DNA from: Seminavis robusta
Taxonomy: Eukaryota > Bacillariophyta > Bacillariophyceae > Naviculales > Naviculaceae
Direction of reading: 5' to 3'
Length of the DNA: 43,533 nt
Assembly (NCBI GenBank): GCA_903772945.1
Contig: CAICTM010000894.1
Location: forward strand, 1 to 43,533
This document shows, in pieces, positions 40,794 through 43,533 of the stretch (position 1 is the first letter of the stretch; every line of letters begins with the position of its first letter). Below the pieces are notes generated by a model. That model did not search any database. It was not told the DNA's origin and worked only from the letters and a program-made list of their open reading frames with translations. The translations under genes and the position numbers were made by a program.

Positions 40794-42422
40794 ATGAGTT
40801 CCTCTACTACTACTACTACAACTACAACTACTACAACTACCGGTACAGAACTGTGGCGCCACTTGCCTCTGCTACTGCAAAAAAGTTTGATTTTCTGCAC
40901 TACTAGTACAGGCGGAAGTGGCAAATCGAGTGTGATTTATCGGCTCCAACAAGAGCATTCGACATTGAAATCGTTGCGATTGGTGGGTGTAGAAGACACG
41001 GTTTGCATTCAAGCACTGAGCGATGCCTTAAGACAAAATACGACGCTCGAACAAGTCTCGATTTGTGGGTCGTTTCTACAGACACTCACGCTGAGTACTG
41101 TGGATAGCAGTTCGAGTGGTCCCATCATGATGTTGTTTGACGCCGTCGGCAGTTTGCCTCATTTGACGCAATTGACATTACAGGGAAGTGAAGATGCCGA
41201 AGCCTTTTCCGTGGCCGCATTGACACGGTTGTTACAAGTCCAAACCAATTTGGAGACTTTGTCGTGTCAGTACATTGACTTGGTGGCATCGACATCACAA
41301 TCACAAGACCAAGACCAATTGACACTGTTCACAAAAGCACTCGAACAATCCACACGCCTCCAAAAAGTCCAAATGACCAGTTTACGACTCGTACTGGCCA
41401 ACAATAACACACCCCACACGACACTGGATCCTATCATCCAGGGGCTAGGACATTGTCAACACGTCGAATTGGCCATGCGACATCGATCCACCATTTCCAA
41501 ACAAGCACTCGAGGCCATGCTGTTGACAACAACCTCCAACTCCAATTTACAGTCACTGGTTCTAGGCCGACGCATTTCCTTGACGACGCAAGAATTGGAC
41601 ACGATTCTACGCTGTCAACAGGAGCTACAAGAAATACAATTGGATCATGTGCAATCGAACGACAGTAACAATAATAATGACTGGGCCACCACCATGGCCG
41701 CCGTCCTGCACCAATCATCCTTGAAACGAATCGATGTCACGTTTGCTACTCCTTGTTGGACGACCACAACGACACAAACCAACTCGGCGTCACCACCATT
41801 GCGTTTGACGGAAGCACTCAAGCACAATACTTGTCTCCAAAAATTGTGTTTACGAGGCGTCATTCCCGACGACCAAACTCACCATTATGTTCCTTTTTTG
41901 CAAGTCTTGGAACACGACAATACCACATTGGAAGAATTGGTTCTTACGCATCCGGAATGCAACCACCACAACAATAATGACAACCGCCAACGCAAATTGC
42001 AATTCTTTCTCCAACTCAATCGACAACCCCTATTGAATCAACAAGGATTCCGGACTCTGTTACGATCACTCGACGAAGCCATTCCACCACATCTCGTGCT
42101 GCCGTGTCTGCAGGCGGCGCAAGCAGTGGACGAGGCACTCCATCCGCCAGATGTTGATGATGACGACGACGATGATGATGATCTCGAGGAAGATTTTTAC
42201 GGATACATTTACCATTCGCCGTCTTGGCAAACACAACACAAAAAGAAAAAACGGGGCACGGTGAGTGCCTTGTATTATCTACTCCGGCAACAACCCTCAC
42301 TCATTCATCTGGCATGTCAGCAGCAACAATCTCGACGACAAAAGCAACAACAACAACCATCTGTTCAAGGAGCCAGTCCACAGCTACTATTGTTGGACGA
42401 TGATATTGTGGCACTTTGGTGA
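40794..42422 (+). CDS. Leucine-rich-repeat-like (RNI-type) protein
   Basis: 542 aa, no intron. It starts with MSSS and a 12-residue Thr run encoded by an ACT/ACA microsatellite. From about residue 50 the sequence shows irregular LRR-like units of 25-35 residues: HSTLKSLRLVGVED, NTTLEQVSICGSFLQ, LPHLTQLTLQGSED, QTNLETLSCQYIDLV, STRLQKVQMTSLRL, NTCLQKLCLRGVIP and NTTLEELVLTHPEC. The xLxxLxLxG pattern with long helices between resembles ribonuclease-inhibitor-type LRRs, common in diatoms. An Asp run (about 452-461) is followed by a Gln-rich tail ending DDDIVALW. A GGSGKSS near residue 41 is not a full Walker A. Probably a protein-protein interaction scaffold; the partner is unknown. Confidence 0.8.
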   Translation: MSSSTTTTTTTTTTTTGTELWRHLPLLLQKSLIFCTTSTGGSGKSSVIYRLQQEHSTLKSLRLVGVEDTVCIQALSDALRQNTTLEQVSICGSFLQTLTLSTVDSSSSGPIMMLFDAVGSLPHLTQLTLQGSEDAEAFSVAALTRLLQVQTNLETLSCQYIDLVASTSQSQDQDQLTLFTKALEQSTRLQKVQMTSLRLVLANNNTPHTTLDPIIQGLGHCQHVELAMRHRSTISKQALEAMLLTTTSNSNLQSLVLGRRISLTTQELDTILRCQQELQEIQLDHVQSNDSNNNNDWATTMAAVLHQSSLKRIDVTFATPCWTTTTTQTNSASPPLRLTEALKHNTCLQKLCLRGVIPDDQTHHYVPFLQVLEHDNTTLEELVLTHPECNHHNNNDNRQRKLQFFLQLNRQPLLNQQGFRTLLRSLDEAIPPHLVLPCLQAAQAVDEALHPPDVDDDDDDDDDLEEDFYGYIYHSPSWQTQHKKKKRGTVSALYYLLRQQPSLIHLACQQQQSRRQKQQQQPSVQGASPQLLLLDDDIVALW

Positions 42423-42668
42423 AAGAGAGGGCGACGGTTCTAGTAGTGTCATTTTAGAATATCAATATACATTAGCTAGCTAGCAATTGCTAAGAATACT
42501 AAAACAACAACGATCCATAATGCATAATAAACGAAACATCTATTATTATTCAGTTACATGTCGTACGATGAATAGTACCACACCCTTTTTTTCAGAACAC
42601 GGGTTGCAGATTGTCGACGGCGCGTGTCGCCATCATACATTCCGCAATGGACGCGGGGGGCCATGTGA
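42423..42668. other. Short convergent intergenic spacer
   Basis: This lies between the 3' ends of the LRR-like gene (+) and the armadillo-like gene (-). Nothing is recognised. Confidence 0.6.
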
Positions 42669-43533
42669 TTACTCGATTTTTGCGATTCCTCGGGACGCTC
42701 GCAGTGTCGTCACAAAGCTATACGCAGGATTGGAATCTGGAGAGCCAACTTCATAGGCTGCCTGGAACATTTTGTTACACACCGTTTCGCCATCTTGTTC
42801 AAACAGGACTCTCAACACTGCTTGGCATTTTGGCAGCAGGAGTGTTGAATTGTCGTCAACGAAAAGACACAACTGCGTCAAGTGATTCATCATACCGGCG
42901 TCGTCGTCCCACACTAATGGAGCCACCGTTGCTGGCTTTGTCGAAATCAACCATACCAACATGTCACAGCCCATGACCTGTATGTCATCGTCCCGGCTGG
43001 TGCGTTTCATGACAACCATCACTTGCTTGCACAGCTCGGGGAGCAACGACGATTCAAATTTCTCCCGGATGCTGTCAACATTGGAACGAGCCAGTCCTTG
43101 GATGTGATCCATCGTGAGCCTACTAGAGTCATTTTCAGGAGGCCGTAACAACTCCATCAGGGCGGCATCGTTTCCTTGGATCAGACAAGCCAGCAAGTCA
43201 CACCCATGTTCCTGAATGTCCGAAAAGTCCGAGACGACCGGAGATGCTCGCATGACACGGGCAATGGCTCCCAAGCCACCCACGTGCATCAACCGTTCCC
43301 AGTTTTCGGGGTGACCAACTAGGAGCTGTGCCAAGGCTTTCATTAAGGAGCAAAGAGTACCAAGAACCACCGTAGTGTCATCATCAGTGTCGCCTTCCAA
43401 ACGAGCGGAAAAGGAGTCCATGATGGGAATGGTCCACGCGAAAAAGTTGCTTTCCTCGCCAATGGTTTTGGGTACAATCTTTCCCGAAAAGATGGCCATC
43501 AGGTCAAACGAAAAGTCCAGGAGCCCAGGGCTT
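42669..43533 (-). CDS. Armadillo/HEAT-like repeat protein, 5' end outside the window
   Basis: The frame is open from the right edge (43533) to the stop at 42669, 287 codons without interruption. The first in-window Met is at 43499, but the sequence upstream of it is also open and similar in style (LLDFSFDL), so the gene very likely continues beyond the window. Helical repeat units can be seen: TLCSLMKALAQLLVGHPENW, then LMHVGGLGAIARVM, IQEHGCDLLACLIQGNDAAL and IQVMGCDMLVWLISTKPATV. The last two are near-parallel, with GCDxLxxLI at the same place, as in ARM/HEAT proteins. The C-terminus, after an acidic linker, has PKCQAVLRVLFEQDG. It probably acts as a binding scaffold. No function can be assigned from this piece. 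Confidence 0.8.
   Translation of the reverse strand, partial: SPGLLDFSFDLMAIFSGKIVPKTIGEESNFFAWTIPIMDSFSARLEGDTDDDTTVVLGTLCSLMKALAQLLVGHPENWERLMHVGGLGAIARVMRASPVVSDFSDIQEHGCDLLACLIQGNDAALMELLRPPENDSSRLTMDHIQGLARSNVDSIREKFESSLLPELCKQVMVVMKRTSRDDDIQVMGCDMLVWLISTKPATVAPLVWDDDAGMMNHLTQLCLFVDDNSTLLLPKCQAVLRVLFEQDGETVCNKMFQAAYEVGSPDSNPAYSFVTTLRASRGIAKIE

Noticed and set aside
40870..40935. GGSGKSS in the LRR-like protein as a Walker A motif
   Set aside because: The first Gly of GxxxxGK[ST] is missing, and no Walker B or other NTPase motif follows; the rest of the protein is LRR-like.

Overview
This is a eukaryotic nuclear window, most likely from a diatom or a close stramenopile relative. Genes are sparse and lie on both strands. 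Introns are short (56 to 135 nt, GT-AG), and five genes can be spliced by eye. Two genes encode HSF-type DNA-binding factors with Q-rich tails, a family known to be expanded in diatoms. The organism call is inference from gene content and style; nothing in the window names a species. Long intergenic stretches are full of short palindromic words of the GTACCGGTAC and GCTAGC type.

Layout. 1-5.7 kb: no convincing gene, one 333-bp MITE-like element and a duplicated 55-bp block. 5.7-19.3 kb: a Ser-rich protein with a duplicated VPG motif (-), a decayed TenI/ThiE-like pseudogene (-), a short-chain dehydrogenase (-), a T-rich inverted-repeat element, a two-exon YghU-type glutathione transferase (+), a three-exon HSF-like factor (-) and a degenerate alpha/beta-hydrolase-like protein (-) with an array of hairpin repeats just upstream. 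19.3-21.3 kb: a two-exon, membrane-anchored multicopper oxidase (-).

21.9-25.6 kb: a complete 3,722-bp DNA transposon. It has terminal inverted repeats starting GG, an 8-bp target duplication with one mismatch, a broken IS1595/Merlin-type DDE transposase (-) and a divergent second gene (+) for an acidic, glycine-rich, coiled-coil protein. 25.6-27.9 kb: an island that looks virus-derived. It holds a one-stop HMG-box fossil, a zinc-motif ORF, a decayed CRESS-DNA-virus-like Rep fragment and nested C/G-rich inverted repeats. 28.0-29.4 kb: an intact two-exon gene with a Crinkler-like ubiquitin-fold header and a PD-(D/E)XK nuclease-like body.

29.4-43.5 kb: mostly intergenic sequence with a perfect-looking palindrome beside a 3-N gap, a Ser/Arg-rich unknown protein (+), the second HSF-like factor (+, three exons, Q-rich, 734 aa), a CRAL-TRIO/Sec14-like lipid-binding protein (+), a leucine-rich-repeat-like protein (+) and the 3' part of an armadillo/HEAT-like gene (-) that runs off the right edge.

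The genes do not form a pathway. The best material is the two-gene Merlin-like element next to the viral fossils and the Crinkler-like gene, and the two HSF paralogs, which share a splice site and an unnamed C-terminal helical module.
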